This document shows, piece after piece, positions 1 through 7,836 of a stretch of 64,000 nucleotides of DNA (position 1 is its first letter; each line of letters opens with the position of its first letter). This stretch comes from Streptomyces cucumeris (GTDB lineage Bacteria; Actinomycetota; Actinomycetes; Streptomycetales; Streptomycetaceae): assembly GCF_024295805.1 (NCBI RefSeq), contig NZ_JANCLX010000002.1:32064-96063 (forward strand), given 5' to 3'. Position numbers and translations under genes: made by a program. The notes under the pieces were generated by a model. It was not told where the DNA came from, did not search any database, and saw nothing but the letters and a program-made list of their open reading frames with translations.

Positions 1-170
1 GCGACGCCGACGCGGTCCGCGGCGAACACGTCGAGTTCGACGCGGCCGTACGCCGGGCGGAGCGGGACGCGGAGGAGGACGGCCGCCCGGCGGACCGGTC
101 CGCCCCCGCCCCCACGCCCTCGACACATCAGCGATCCCGGAAGGAGTCGGGCAGTGAACACGCCGACTGA
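1..170 (+). CDS. C-terminal end of a sensor histidine kinase (probable CvnA), partial
   Basis: An open frame enters from the left edge and ends at a TGA at 168-170, giving 56 residues. They are rich in Asp, Glu, Arg and Ala, then Pro and Ser, with no domain visible. This fits the disordered tail of the large nitrate/sulfate-sensor-like kinases that head Streptomyces conservons. The frame overlaps the start of the next gene by 17 bases, as expected for coupled translation in a cvnABCD operon. The identity rests on the three following genes, because no catalytic motif lies inside the window. Confidence 0.6.
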   Translation, partial: DADAVRGEHVEFDAAVRRAERDAEEDGRPADRSAPAPTPSTHQRSRKESGSEHAD

Positions 171-633
171 CAACAGCGGTTCGACCGGGTCCACGACGGA
201 CGAACCCACCGATCTGCGTGCCGCCGCAGCCGACTTCACCTGGCTGCTCGACCGGTTCGCCACCGAGACCGCGGGAGTGGTCGACGCCATCGCGGTGTCC
301 TCCGACGGTCTGCTGATCGCCGTCTCCCGGCTGCGCGAACAGGCCGACTCCGAGCGGCTCGCCGCGATCGTGTCCGGTGTGACCAGCCTCGCCTCCGGCG
401 CGTCCGGCAACTACGGCCTGGGTGGCCTCAACAAGGTCATCATCGATCTGGAGGGCGGCCACGTACTGGTGTCGTCCATCGGCTGCGGTGCCGTGCTCGG
501 CGTGGTGACCTCGAAGGAGGCGAAGCTGGGCAACATCGCCTACGAGATGACCCTGTTCGCCAACCGGGCGGGTGCCGCGCTCACCCCCCAGCTCGTCCTG
601 GAGCTCAAGAAGAGCGCGGGCGCCGGCGGCTGA
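154..633 (+). CDS. cvnB: Roadblock/LC7 domain protein CvnB
   Basis: The 159-residue product has a Roadblock/LC7 fold over about residues 25-140. Typical features are the segment around VSSDGLLIAVS, a glycine-rich turn (GNYGLGGLNK), and an internal strand-helix ending in LTPQLVLEL. In conservons the kinase CvnA, the Roadblock protein CvnB, the DUF742 protein CvnC and the small GTPase CvnD form a membrane-associated complex likened to eukaryotic G-protein signalling. The GTG at 154 is preceded by GGAAGGAG at about 139-146. The gene overlaps the kinase tail, which supports co-translation. Family membership is seen in the sequence; the role in differentiation or metabolism is known only for other conservons. 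Confidence 0.9.
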   Translation: MNTPTDNSGSTGSTTDEPTDLRAAAADFTWLLDRFATETAGVVDAIAVSSDGLLIAVSRLREQADSERLAAIVSGVTSLASGASGNYGLGGLNKVIIDLEGGHVLVSSIGCGAVLGVVTSKEAKLGNIAYEMTLFANRAGAALTPQLVLELKKSAGAGG

Positions 634-682
634 CCCATCGTGCGCGGCGGCAGCGGCAGAGGCATGCGAGGAGGGGGCGGAG

Positions 683-1186
683 ATGGTCGCCGGTGAACCG
701 GCACCGCATGAGGCGGAGAAGGCGGGACCGGCGCATCCACCACCGGACGGACCGGAGGACGCGGCGGACCGGGTGACGGACCCGGTGGGCCCGGTGACGG
801 ATCCGGTGGGCCGGGCGTCCGCGATCCGCCCCTTCCTGCTGACCGCGGGGAGGGTGGCGGGGAGCGGCTCCGCGGCACCCCTCCCGGTCGAGACCCAGAT
901 CGTGGCGACACCGGACGGGCTGACGGCCCTGCCGTCGCTCACCTTCGAACGCCACGCCATCGTCGCGGCCTGCCGCCGTCCGCAGTCGGTGGCGGAGCTG
1001 GCCGCCCGGCTGCGGCTCCACCTCAACGTGGTCCGGGTCCTGGCGGAGGACCTGTGCGCCGCCGGCCAGCTGGCGGTCCATGTGCCGAACGCCAGGACAG
1101 CCCAGGACATCTCCGTACTGCGAAGGGTGATCGATGGTCTCCGTGCCGTCCCCGACTCACGGGGCACACTCCGTGACAGCGGCTGA
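683..1186 (+). CDS. cvnC: DUF742 protein CvnC
   Basis: This 167-residue protein starts at ATG 683 behind a strong GAGGAGGGGG site at about 668-677. The frame is open further upstream, but that part would overlap cvnB out of frame. The first 45 residues are low in complexity (Pro, Asp, Gly). The DUF742 domain follows: RPFLLTAGR, then a winged-helix-like part (HAIVAACRRPQSVAELAARL, VVRVLAEDLCAAGQLAVH) and the typical end DISVLRRVIDGLRAV. In conservons it sits between the Roadblock protein and the GTPase and probably bridges them or binds nucleic acid or protein through the winged helix. Its end overlaps cvnD by 53 bases. Confidence 0.9.
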   Translation: MVAGEPAPHEAEKAGPAHPPPDGPEDAADRVTDPVGPVTDPVGRASAIRPFLLTAGRVAGSGSAAPLPVETQIVATPDGLTALPSLTFERHAIVAACRRPQSVAELAARLRLHLNVVRVLAEDLCAAGQLAVHVPNARTAQDISVLRRVIDGLRAVPDSRGTLRDSG

Positions 1187-1745
1187 ACAACCGCCCCTGC
1201 CGGTCAAGTTGGTGATCGCCGGGGGGTTCGGGGTCGGCAAGACCACGGCCGTGGCCTCGATCTCCGAGATCCGTCCGCTGACCACGGAGGCGGCCATCAC
1301 GGAGGTCGCGGCGGGCGTGGACGACCTCACCCACACCCCCGACAAGACCACCACCACGGTCGCGATGGACTTCGGCTGCATCACCATCGACCCGACCCTG
1401 AAGCTGTACCTGTTCGGCACCCCGGGCCAGGAGCGGTTCGGCTTCATGTGGGACGACGTGGTCGAGGGCGCCCTCGGCGGCCTGGTGATCGTGGACACCC
1501 GCCGCCTCGACGACTGCTACGCGGCGGTCGACTACTTCGAGCACAAGGACATCCCGTTCGCCGTCGCGGTGAACGCCTTCGACGGCGAGGTCCAGCACAC
1601 CCTGGACGAGGTCCGCTGGGCCCTCGACATCTCCGGGCACACGCCCCTCGTCGTCTTCGACGCACGCGAGACCGGCTCCGTCCGCGATGCCCTCCTGGTC
1701 GTCCTCGACGTCGCCCTCACCCGCGCGGAGGCGGCCGGGGGCTGA
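1134..1745 (+). CDS. cvnD: Conservon small GTPase CvnD
   Basis: The 203-residue product is a Ras/MglA-like GTPase of the ATP/GTP-binding family that ends conservons. The P-loop GGFGVGKTT lies at residues 30-38. The switch II region reads LFGTPGQERF, with Pro-Gly-Gln as in this family. The base-recognition motif is degenerate (AVNAFDG in place of NKxD), which is normal for CvnD proteins. The ATG at 1134 has an AGGG site six bases upstream; a GTG at 1173 is an alternative start that would still keep the P-loop. It presumably cycles GTP under control of the upstream kinase/Roadblock module at the membrane. Confidence 0.9.
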   Translation: MVSVPSPTHGAHSVTAAEQPPLPVKLVIAGGFGVGKTTAVASISEIRPLTTEAAITEVAAGVDDLTHTPDKTTTTVAMDFGCITIDPTLKLYLFGTPGQERFGFMWDDVVEGALGGLVIVDTRRLDDCYAAVDYFEHKDIPFAVAVNAFDGEVQHTLDEVRWALDISGHTPLVVFDARETGSVRDALLVVLDVALTRAEAAGG

Positions 1746-1760
1746 CCGCCCGCCGCGGGG

Positions 1761-2348
1761 CTACCGCACGGCACCGCCGATGACCGTGGTCACGACCTTG
1801 CGGACCGCTTCCGCGTCCGGCGGGGCGGCCTCGCGGTCGGCGAAGAGCAGATGCCCGGCGCCGATCAGCGTGGGGGCGAGCGTGGCGACATCGGCGTCCG
1901 CCGCGAGACGGCCGAGGTCGCGTTCGGCGGTGAGATAGGCGGCGAGCACGGCCGTGGCCTCGGTCAGCAGCGGGACACCCGTCGGTGTGGACTCCCGCAG
2001 CCGGGCGCGGAGTTCGTCCCGTGAGGTGACGAGCCCGACGACGGCCACGGCGACCGACTCGAACAGGTCCGTCAGCGCGCCGGTGAGGTTGTCCGCCACC
2101 GTGCCGGTCCCGGCGGAGTCGCACAGGGCGGCCCCCCGGCGGTCCAGCCGGGCCACACGGTCCCGGACGAGTTCGGCGAGGAAGGCGTCGAAGTCGGCGA
2201 AGTGCCGGTGCAGTACACCCTTGGCACATCCCGCCTCCGTGGTCACCGCGCGGCTGGTCAGCGCGCTCGGCCCGTCCCGGAGCAGGATCCGCTCGGCCGC
2301 GCCGAACAACTGCTCGCGCACATCACGTAGGGCCACACCGGTCGGCAC
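1761..2348 (-). CDS. TetR-family transcriptional regulator
   Basis: The 195-residue regulator has the TetR DNA-binding helix-turn-helix near the N-terminus (RILLRDGPSALTSRAVTTEAG, then GVLHRHFADFDAFL). A divergent ligand-binding C-terminal half follows. The start chosen is GTG 2348, because GGAGGAGG lies seven bases upstream; a longer reading frame would begin inside the operator region. It is transcribed away from the methyltransferase, and the shared control region holds two perfect tandem palindromes. This strongly suggests autoregulation and repression of the methyltransferase. The ligand is unknown. The gene converges on cvnD with only 15 bases between the stop codons. Confidence 0.9.
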   Translation of the reverse strand: MPTGVALRDVREQLFGAAERILLRDGPSALTSRAVTTEAGCAKGVLHRHFADFDAFLAELVRDRVARLDRRGAALCDSAGTGTVADNLTGALTDLFESVAVAVVGLVTSRDELRARLRESTPTGVPLLTEATAVLAAYLTAERDLGRLAADADVATLAPTLIGAGHLLFADREAAPPDAEAVRKVVTTVIGGAVR

Positions 2349-2370
2349 CGTGTGTTCCTCCTCCGTCCGG

Positions 2371-2415
2371 TTGACGAGTGGGCATGTGCCCACTCATAGT
2401 GGGCGCATGCCCACT
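2371..2415. promoter_or_regulatory. Divergent promoter with two tandem 18-bp palindromic operators
   Basis: Two perfect inverted repeats lie 21 bp apart centre to centre: AGTGGGCATGTGCCCACT at 2377-2394 and AGTGGGCGCATGCCCACT at 2398-2415. On the plus strand TTGACG at 2371-2376 and a TCATAG-like -10 at 2394-2399 frame the first palindrome. This would put the transcription start at about 2406, next to the methyltransferase ATG at 2407. Binding by the divergent TetR protein would block both promoters. The symmetry is seen directly; assigning it to this TetR is inference from position. Confidence 0.75.
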
Positions 2416-3237
2416 GTACCCTCGCCGGAGCACCGGCCCACCGTGGACGCACCTCATCGACACCGGGGTATGGCCGAGTCGTTCGGCGCGGACGCCGAAC
2501 GCTACGACCGGGCCCGCCCCCGCTATCCCCAGGCCCTGATCCACCGCATCACCGCCGCCGCCCCCGGCCCGGATGTCCTCTGTGTCGGCTGTGGCACCGG
2601 AATCGACGCCCGGCAGTTCCGGACCGCCGGCTGCACGGTGCTCGGGGTCGAACCCGACGCCCGCATGGCCGACCTGACCCGCCGCGGCGGTATCGACACC
2701 GAGGTGGCCGCCTTCGAGTCCTGGGACCCCGCCGGACGCACCTTCGACGCGGTCGTCGCGGGCCAGTCCTGGCACTGGATCGACCCCGTCGCGGGCGCCG
2801 CCAAGGCCGCCCGTGTCCTCCGCCCCGGCGGACGGCTGGCCGCGTTCTGGAACGTCTTCCGGCTCCCGCCCGAGGTGGCGGACGCCTTCACCGCGGTCTA
2901 CCGCCGCGTACTGCCCGACTCCCCGCTCACCGCCCGCCTCACGGCGGGCCAGAGCCAGGGACCGGACGCCTACCAGCCCCTGCTCACCAAGGTCGCCGAG
3001 GGAATCCGGGCGGCGGACGGCTTCGCCGACCCCGAGCAGTGGACCGACACCTGGGAGTGGACCTACACCCGCGACGCCTGGCTCGACCAGCTCCCCACCC
3101 AGGGTCTCTTCACCCGACTCCCCCCGGAGCAGCTCCAGGAGATCCTCTCCGGCGTCGCCTCCGCCCTCGACACCCTGGGCGGCTGCTTCACGATGCCCTA
3201 CACGACCGTGACGGTGACGGCACCGCACACCGGCTGA
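2407..3237 (+). CDS. Class I SAM-dependent methyltransferase
   Basis: The 276-residue enzyme belongs to the class I, methyltransferase-11 type. A SAM-binding loop, VLCVGCGTGIDA, appears about 60 residues in, followed by VLGVEPDARM with the acidic residue that would contact the ribose. The conserved strand FDAVVAGQSWHWID comes next, and then RVLRPGGRLAAFWN. The substrate is unknown. ATG 2407 lies in the second operator palindrome, with a -10 box only about eight bases upstream, which suggests a leaderless transcript. A later ATG at 2470, just before AESFGADAERYDRARP, is an alternative start giving 255 residues. The divergent TetR gene probably controls it. Confidence 0.85.
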   Translation: MPTVPSPEHRPTVDAPHRHRGMAESFGADAERYDRARPRYPQALIHRITAAAPGPDVLCVGCGTGIDARQFRTAGCTVLGVEPDARMADLTRRGGIDTEVAAFESWDPAGRTFDAVVAGQSWHWIDPVAGAAKAARVLRPGGRLAAFWNVFRLPPEVADAFTAVYRRVLPDSPLTARLTAGQSQGPDAYQPLLTKVAEGIRAADGFADPEQWTDTWEWTYTRDAWLDQLPTQGLFTRLPPEQLQEILSGVASALDTLGGCFTMPYTTVTVTAPHTG

Positions 3238-3290
3238 ACCCGAACCGGCTGAACCCGAAAGGCCCTTGGGGCGGCGTCAGTCCAGCGGCG

Positions 3291-4028
3291 TCAGCCCTGG
3301 GCCGTCGGCCGGATGACGATCTCGTTCACATCCACCGTGGCGGGCTGCCCGATCGCGTACGCGATGGCCTCGGCGATGGCATCCGGCGGGATCGCGATGC
3401 GGTCGCGGACCTCGGCGACCTGCTCTCTGGCGCGCTCGTTCGTGGACGCGTCGACGAAGTCGGTGGCCACCATGCCGGGCGAGACGGTGGTCACGCGCAG
3501 CGAGTCACCGGCCTCCTGGCGCAGTCCCTCGCAGAGGGCGCGCACCGCGAACTTGGTACCGGCATAGACCGCCATCGTCGGCACGACGCGGAACGCGGCC
3601 GTGGAGGCGGTGGTGATGAAGTGACCCGAGCCCTGCGCCCGGAACACCGGCAGCGCGGCACCGATGCCGTGCAGGACGCCCTTGATGTTGACGTCGACCA
3701 TGGTGTCCCACTCGTCGACGCGCAGATCGTCCAGCGGCGAGATCGTCCCGACGCCCGCGTTGCCCACCAGGACGTCGAGCCGCCCGTAGCGCTCACCGGC
3801 CAGGGCGACCAGGGCCCGCACATCGTCCCGCCGGGTGACATCGGTGCGCAGGGCCACGGCCGTGCCGCCCGCCCCCTCGATCCGTGCCACCAGCTCCGTG
3901 AGGCGTTCGGTCCGCCGCGCGCCCAGGACGAGGCGCGCGCCCCGCTCGGCGAGCAGCAGTGCGGTGGCCTCGCCGATCCCGCTGCTGGCGCCCGTGATCG
4001 CCACGACCTTGCCGTCGATTCCCGTCAT
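3291..4028 (-). CDS. Short-chain dehydrogenase/reductase (SDR)
   Basis: This is a 245-residue classical SDR oxidoreductase. The nucleotide-binding motif is TGASSGIG near residue 12, followed by the NAG motif (VGNAGVG). The catalytic set is Ser in TTASTA, and Tyr-x-x-x-Lys in YAGTKFAV. An Arg pair after the Rossmann strand (LGARRTERL) suggests NADP(H) preference. ATG 4028 is preceded by GAGGAGG; the frame extends upstream but without a better site. The gene is divergent from an XRE/MmyB-like regulator, a pairing common in Streptomyces in which the regulator controls the adjacent oxidoreductase. The substrate cannot be told from sequence. Confidence 0.9.
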   Translation of the reverse strand: MTGIDGKVVAITGASSGIGEATALLLAERGARLVLGARRTERLTELVARIEGAGGTAVALRTDVTRRDDVRALVALAGERYGRLDVLVGNAGVGTISPLDDLRVDEWDTMVDVNIKGVLHGIGAALPVFRAQGSGHFITTASTAAFRVVPTMAVYAGTKFAVRALCEGLRQEAGDSLRVTTVSPGMVATDFVDASTNERAREQVAEVRDRIAIPPDAIAEAIAYAIGQPATVDVNEIVIRPTAQG

Positions 4029-4121
4029 GATGTCCTCCTCGTGCCTGTCGGACATCAGTCTGTGAGGGGCGGAAGCTGGTATACAGAATCCGTTTATCCT
4101 GGAACCAGAGGTGCCAGCCCC
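4029..4121. promoter_or_regulatory. Divergent promoter region between SDR and XRE regulator
   Basis: This 93-bp spacer is the most A/T-rich stretch of its neighbourhood (around GGTATACAGAATCCGTTTAT at 4079-4097). Candidate -10 boxes are TATCCT at 4095-4100 for the regulator and TATACC on the minus strand near 4080 for the SDR. It is bounded by CTGGT and ACCAG, a loose symmetry that could belong to an operator. No stronger palindrome is visible. Confidence 0.4.
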
Positions 4122-4919
4122 ATGTCCGACCACCGGTCCGAGCAACAGGCCCAGCGCCGTGAGCTGGGCGCCTTCCTCCGCAGCCGCAGAGAGCGGATCA
4201 CCCCCGACCAGGTCGGCCTGCCGCTGTCCGCCCGGCGCCGGACCCCGGGGCTGCGCCGCGAGGAGCTGGCGCTGCTCGCCGGGATCAGCGCCACCTGGTA
4301 CACCTACCTCGAACAGGGCCGGGACATCCGGGCCTCGGACCAGGTGCTCGGCGCCCTCGCCACCGCGCTGCGGCTGGACCCCCAGGAGCGCGGCCACCTC
4401 TTCCGGCTCGCCGGGCAGCCGCTCGCGGACGCCCCCGGGGCACCCGAACCGCTCGCCCCCGAGGCGGCGGCCGTACCCCTGCTGCTCCAGCCGCACCCGG
4501 CGTACGTCATCGGCGGCACCTACGACGTGCTCAGCCACAACCAGGCGGCCGACGACCTCTTCCCCCGCCTCATCGGCACCGAGGACCGCCCGCCCAATTT
4601 CCTGCGCTGGGTGTTCCTCGAACCCGCGGCCCGCGATGTCCTCGTCGACTGGGAGCCCGAGGCCCGGGGTCTCCTGGCCCGCCTCCGCACCCTGGCCGGA
4701 CGCCACCCCGGTGAGCCCCGGTACACCCGTCTGATCGACGAGTTGACGGCGGCCAGTCCGGAGGTGCGGTCCTGGTGGCCGCGGTACGACGTCCAGGTGC
4801 GCCACGGCGGCCGCAAACGGCTGCGGCGGCCGGAGCGCGGCGTGGTCGAGTACGCCTACACCGCGTTCCACCTGGCGGAGCGGCCGGACCAGACCCTGGT
4901 GGTCTACGCGGAGGTGTGA
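4122..4919 (+). CDS. XRE-family regulator with MmyB-like ligand-binding domain
   Basis: The 265-residue protein has an N-terminal XRE helix-turn-helix (about residues 8-75). The conserved signature is RRTPGLRREELALLAGISATWYTYLEQGRD, here named in parts: RTPGLRREELA, then WYTYLEQGR. The C-terminal MmyB-like, PAS-related domain starts near PAYVIGGTYDVLSHNQAADDL and ends with the characteristic FHLAERPDQTLVVY. MmyB-type domains are thought to bind fatty acid or other small ligands, and members often regulate an adjacent divergent oxidoreductase, as here. ATG 4122 is preceded by only a weak purine stretch, so initiation may be poor or leaderless. Confidence 0.9.
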   Translation: MSDHRSEQQAQRRELGAFLRSRRERITPDQVGLPLSARRRTPGLRREELALLAGISATWYTYLEQGRDIRASDQVLGALATALRLDPQERGHLFRLAGQPLADAPGAPEPLAPEAAAVPLLLQPHPAYVIGGTYDVLSHNQAADDLFPRLIGTEDRPPNFLRWVFLEPAARDVLVDWEPEARGLLARLRTLAGRHPGEPRYTRLIDELTAASPEVRSWWPRYDVQVRHGGRKRLRRPERGVVEYAYTAFHLAERPDQTLVVYAEV

Positions 4920-4938
4920 CCCGTCGGGGTGCGGGGGC

Positions 4939-5238
4939 TCAACCGCCGTACGTGCAGAGGAGGAAGACGACCCCGCCGAGCCCGGCGACGCCGAGCGCCG
5001 CCCCCGCGGCGGAGACCCACAGCCGGCCGGCGCCCCGGCGGGCGTGATGCACGCCCATCGCCCCGAGACAGATCGCGAGGCCACCGGTGAGAGCCGTCCA
5101 CGGGAACACGACGAAGAAGAGCGCGGGGACCCATATGCCGATGGTGGAGAGGGCGCCGAGAACCAGCGCGGTGGGGCCGAGCGCGACGGCGGGTGTGTCG
5201 GTCGGGCCGGTCCGATCGCTCATGGCCGATGCGGGCAT
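4939..5238 (-). CDS. Small two-helix membrane protein (DUF4190-like)
   Basis: The 99-residue protein has two hydrophobic segments. The first is about residues 24-45 (LGALSTIGIWVPALFFVVF) and the second lies near the C-terminus (VSAAGAALGVAGLGGVVFLL). A small loop with HHARRGAG separates them, an arrangement typical of DUF4190-type proteins. The N-terminus is short and polar. ATG 5238 is chosen because GGGGGA lies about eight bases upstream; an internal ATG at 5223 has no site. No function is known for this family beyond membrane localisation. It converges with the XRE gene (19 bases apart). Confidence 0.7.
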   Translation of the reverse strand: MPASAMSDRTGPTDTPAVALGPTALVLGALSTIGIWVPALFFVVFPWTALTGGLAICLGAMGVHHARRGAGRLWVSAAGAALGVAGLGGVVFLLCTYGG

Positions 5239-5368
5239 GGTCTGTCCCCCGTAGGACGAGTGCACCTTGCCCGTCGAGCGTACTCCCGGGTAGCCGGTCA
5301 CGTGCTGCCGCCCCCGGCCGACGTCGTCGGCCGGGGGCGGCGGGCCGTTTCCGATGGGGCGGCGTGGG

Positions 5369-6451
5369 TCAGCTCCCGTTGGGGGCGCCGTTGTCGCAGC
5401 CGGGAACGCTGTTGGGCGGGGCGCAGTTGGTCGGGTAGTTCTTGACGACGGCGCTGCGGATGAGGGTCACCTCGAAGGGCGTCACCTTGGTCGAGCTCTT
5501 CTTGACCTCCTTGCGCGTGCTCGTGCCGATGTGCAGGCCCAGGCCGCTTCCGGGGTTCGAGATTCCGCCGCCGGTGGTGGGGCCGCCGTTGGAGGTGTTG
5601 TGGACGACGGCGCTGCGGTAGAGCGACAGCGGCTCGTCCGCGCCGGTGCGGATGCCACCGCCGTCGTTCCGGGCGATGTTGCCCGTGACCTTGGTGGAGT
5701 TCAGACGCAGCGGTCCGGTCTCGAAGTTGATGGCCAGGGTGACGATGCCGCCCCCGAGGTCACCGGAGTCGTTGTGCGCGACCGAGACGTTGTTGAGCTT
5801 GGTTTCCCCCGCGTTGGCGAGACCGCCGCCCCAGAACGCGCCGCTGTTGTCGTGGAGGCTGCCGCCGTCCATCGTCATCGTGCCGTTGGTGGCCACTCCG
5901 CCGCCGAAGGTCGCCCGGTTGTAGCTGACCGTGCTGTTCTTCATGACGAGCGTGCCCAGCTGGTTCCAGATCCCGCCGCCGGTGCTGGCCTTGTTGCTCC
6001 GGACCGTGGAGTCCGTCAGGGTGAGCGTGCCGCCGGCGTTGAGGATCCCTCCGCCGTTGGAGTCCCCGGTGCCCAGCTCGCCGTAGCGCGCGGTGATCGA
6101 CTTCAGGCTCAGGCTGCCGCCCTGCCGTACGTGGAAGATACGGAAGAGATCGCCGGAATTGCGCTCGACCGTGGTGTCGTCCCCGGTGATCCGCACATTG
6201 CCGGTGATCTCGGGCAGGCCGTCACCCGGGTTGTCGGCGGAACTCAGGGTGTAGACACACCGGGGCGCGAGGAGGATGCTGCCGCTGCCGCTGGTGTTCG
6301 CGCTGTTGATGGCCGCCTTCAGGGCGGTGACGTCGTTGCACGCGACGCGGATCGCCGCCCGTGCCTGCGCGGCTCCGGTGGGCAGGAGGGTCAGACACAG
6401 GCCGAGGCCGGTGACGGCGGTGATGGTGGCGCGTCTGAGCGTGTCAGTCAT
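5369..6451 (-). CDS. Secreted right-handed beta-helix protein (Pmp-like repeats), paralogue A
   Basis: The 360-residue protein has a signal peptide (about residues 1-32: RRATITAVTGLGLCLTLLPTG then AAQARA). A conserved head follows (CNDVTALKAAINSANTSG, PRCVYTL, GLPEITGNVRITGDDTTV). The rest is a run of beta-helix turns marked by GGGI-type coils (NGGGILN, TGGGIWN, FGGGVATN, WGGGLAN, LGGGIVT, DGGGIRT, TGGGISN). It ends with a two-cysteine motif (NCAPPNSVPGC). Such folds occur in polymorphic outer-membrane-like proteins, adhesins and polysaccharide lyases; no catalytic residues are evident, so function is unknown. ATG 6451 has an AAGGGAAG site. It is divergent from a clear paralogue at 6785-7777. 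Confidence 0.8.
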   Translation of the reverse strand: MTDTLRRATITAVTGLGLCLTLLPTGAAQARAAIRVACNDVTALKAAINSANTSGSGSILLAPRCVYTLSSADNPGDGLPEITGNVRITGDDTTVERNSGDLFRIFHVRQGGSLSLKSITARYGELGTGDSNGGGILNAGGTLTLTDSTVRSNKASTGGGIWNQLGTLVMKNSTVSYNRATFGGGVATNGTMTMDGGSLHDNSGAFWGGGLANAGETKLNNVSVAHNDSGDLGGGIVTLAINFETGPLRLNSTKVTGNIARNDGGGIRTGADEPLSLYRSAVVHNTSNGGPTTGGGISNPGSGLGLHIGTSTRKEVKKSSTKVTPFEVTLIRSAVVKNYPTNCAPPNSVPGCDNGAPNGS

Positions 6452-6784
6452 GCGGCTTCCCTTGGCTGTGGGGGAGGGGAGGGGCTGGGCGGGATCCGGG
6501 CGGTGCCCGGCGGCCGAGCCCCCCTGGGCGCCCCCGATCATCGCGCAGACCTATGCGAACCAGGCATTCGGCGCACCTCGGACAAGCCGTTCGGGCGTAC
6601 CGCCCCGGGCGGTTTCCTCCGGGCGCGCCGTGCGGGCCAGGACCGTTCGGCGGTACATCAGGTGAGGCCGCCCGGGCCGACGGCTATGAAGGAGAAGCCC
6701 CCTTCACCCCCGCTGGCCGGCGGCCCGGCCGATGGACGGCGGCGCGTCGCGCCCTGTCCCGCCAGCACTGCGAAAGGCGTACCG
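6452..6784. other. Shared 333-bp intergenic region of the beta-helix pair
   Basis: This spacer separates the two divergent beta-helix genes. I see the two ribosome binding sites at its ends and no convincing gene. A 6.5-kb-wide overlapping frame crosses it, but its composition there is Pro/Gly/Arg noise. No clear long palindrome or consensus promoter was found by eye. It should contain both promoters. Confidence 0.4.
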
Positions 6785-7777
6785 ATGAAGAACGTCGTGC
6801 GATCCGGTGCGATGACCGCCGTGGCCGGCCTGGGACTGTCCCTCACCGTCCTGCCCGCCGGACCGGCGGACGCCGCCGCGGCGACCCGTGTGCGGTGCGG
6901 CGACATCACCGGACTGGTCGACGCGATCAACCAGGCCAACACCAGCGGTGGCACCATCACCCTCGCGTCCCACTGCACCTACACCCTCACCGCGGCCGAC
7001 AACGCGGACGACGGGCTGCCGGAGATCACCGGGAACGTGACGATCACCGGCCGCGACACCACCATCCGACGCGACCCGGCCGCGACCCAGGACTTCCGCA
7101 TCCTCCATGTGGCGCTCGACGGAACACTCACCCTGAAGGCGCTCACCATCAGCGGCGGCAGCCTTCCCGCCTTCGCCGGCGGCGGCATCTGGAACAGCGG
7201 CACCCTGAACCTGAAGCGCACGACCATCAAGGGCAATCACGCCGAGACCAGCGGCGCCATCCACAACGTCGGTGGACGGCTCGACCTCGTCGACAGCACG
7301 GTCGAGCACAACACCGCCACCCTCAACGGCGGAGGCATCCTCAACGGACGCAACCAGCTCCTGGGCCGCCCCGGCACGCTGACCATGCACGGCGGTTCAC
7401 TGCTCAAGAACCGGGCCCTCAACGACGGGGGCGGCGGCCTGGAGAACCTGCGCAGCACCGCGGAGCTGACCTCGGTCTCGGTCAAGGGGAACACCGCTCC
7501 GCGCGGCGGCGGCATCAACCAGTTCGCGGGCACCCTGCACCTGACGTCGACCACCCTCAGCGAGAACATCGCCGTGACCGGCGGCGGACTCAGGAATTCC
7601 TTCAGTACCGCGACGCTGGTACGGAGTCGGATCACCCGCAATACGGCGATCACCGCGGGCGGCGGCATCTTCAACGAGAACGACAGCTCGGTCACCCTCG
7701 ACGCCAGCAAGGTCACCCACAACGCCCCGGACAACTGCTCCCCCGAATCCTCCGTCCCCAACTGCCCGTCCACCTAG
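6785..7777 (+). CDS. Secreted right-handed beta-helix protein (Pmp-like repeats), paralogue B
   Basis: The 330-residue protein has a signal peptide (residues 1 to about 31: VVRSGAMTAVAGLGLSLTVL, cut near ADAAAA). It shares with paralogue A the head (CGDITGLVDAINQANTSGG, HCTYTLTAADN, GLPEITGNVTITGRDTTI) and the tail cysteine motif (NCSPESSVPNC). The middle is a beta-helix with coils such as AGGGIWN, NGGGILN, GGGGLEN, RGGGINQ, TGGGLRN and AGGGIFN. The number of coils differs from paralogue A. No catalytic motif is visible. ATG 6785 follows GAAAGG. It was probably produced by inverted gene duplication with its neighbour and is likely a surface or secreted structural or binding protein. Confidence 0.8.
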   Translation: MKNVVRSGAMTAVAGLGLSLTVLPAGPADAAAATRVRCGDITGLVDAINQANTSGGTITLASHCTYTLTAADNADDGLPEITGNVTITGRDTTIRRDPAATQDFRILHVALDGTLTLKALTISGGSLPAFAGGGIWNSGTLNLKRTTIKGNHAETSGAIHNVGGRLDLVDSTVEHNTATLNGGGILNGRNQLLGRPGTLTMHGGSLLKNRALNDGGGGLENLRSTAELTSVSVKGNTAPRGGGINQFAGTLHLTSTTLSENIAVTGGGLRNSFSTATLVRSRITRNTAITAGGGIFNENDSSVTLDASKVTHNAPDNCSPESSVPNCPST

Positions 7778-7836
7778 CCGCCACCGGCCCCCGGTGTGCG
7801 ACGATCTCCGTCACGGAGCGGACACCGGGGGGTTTC

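Noticed and set aside
3039..4121. Long N-terminal extension of the XRE regulator
   Set aside because: It would lie antisense to the SDR gene and has no domain; the SDR is clearly real and the regulator has a normal start at 4122.
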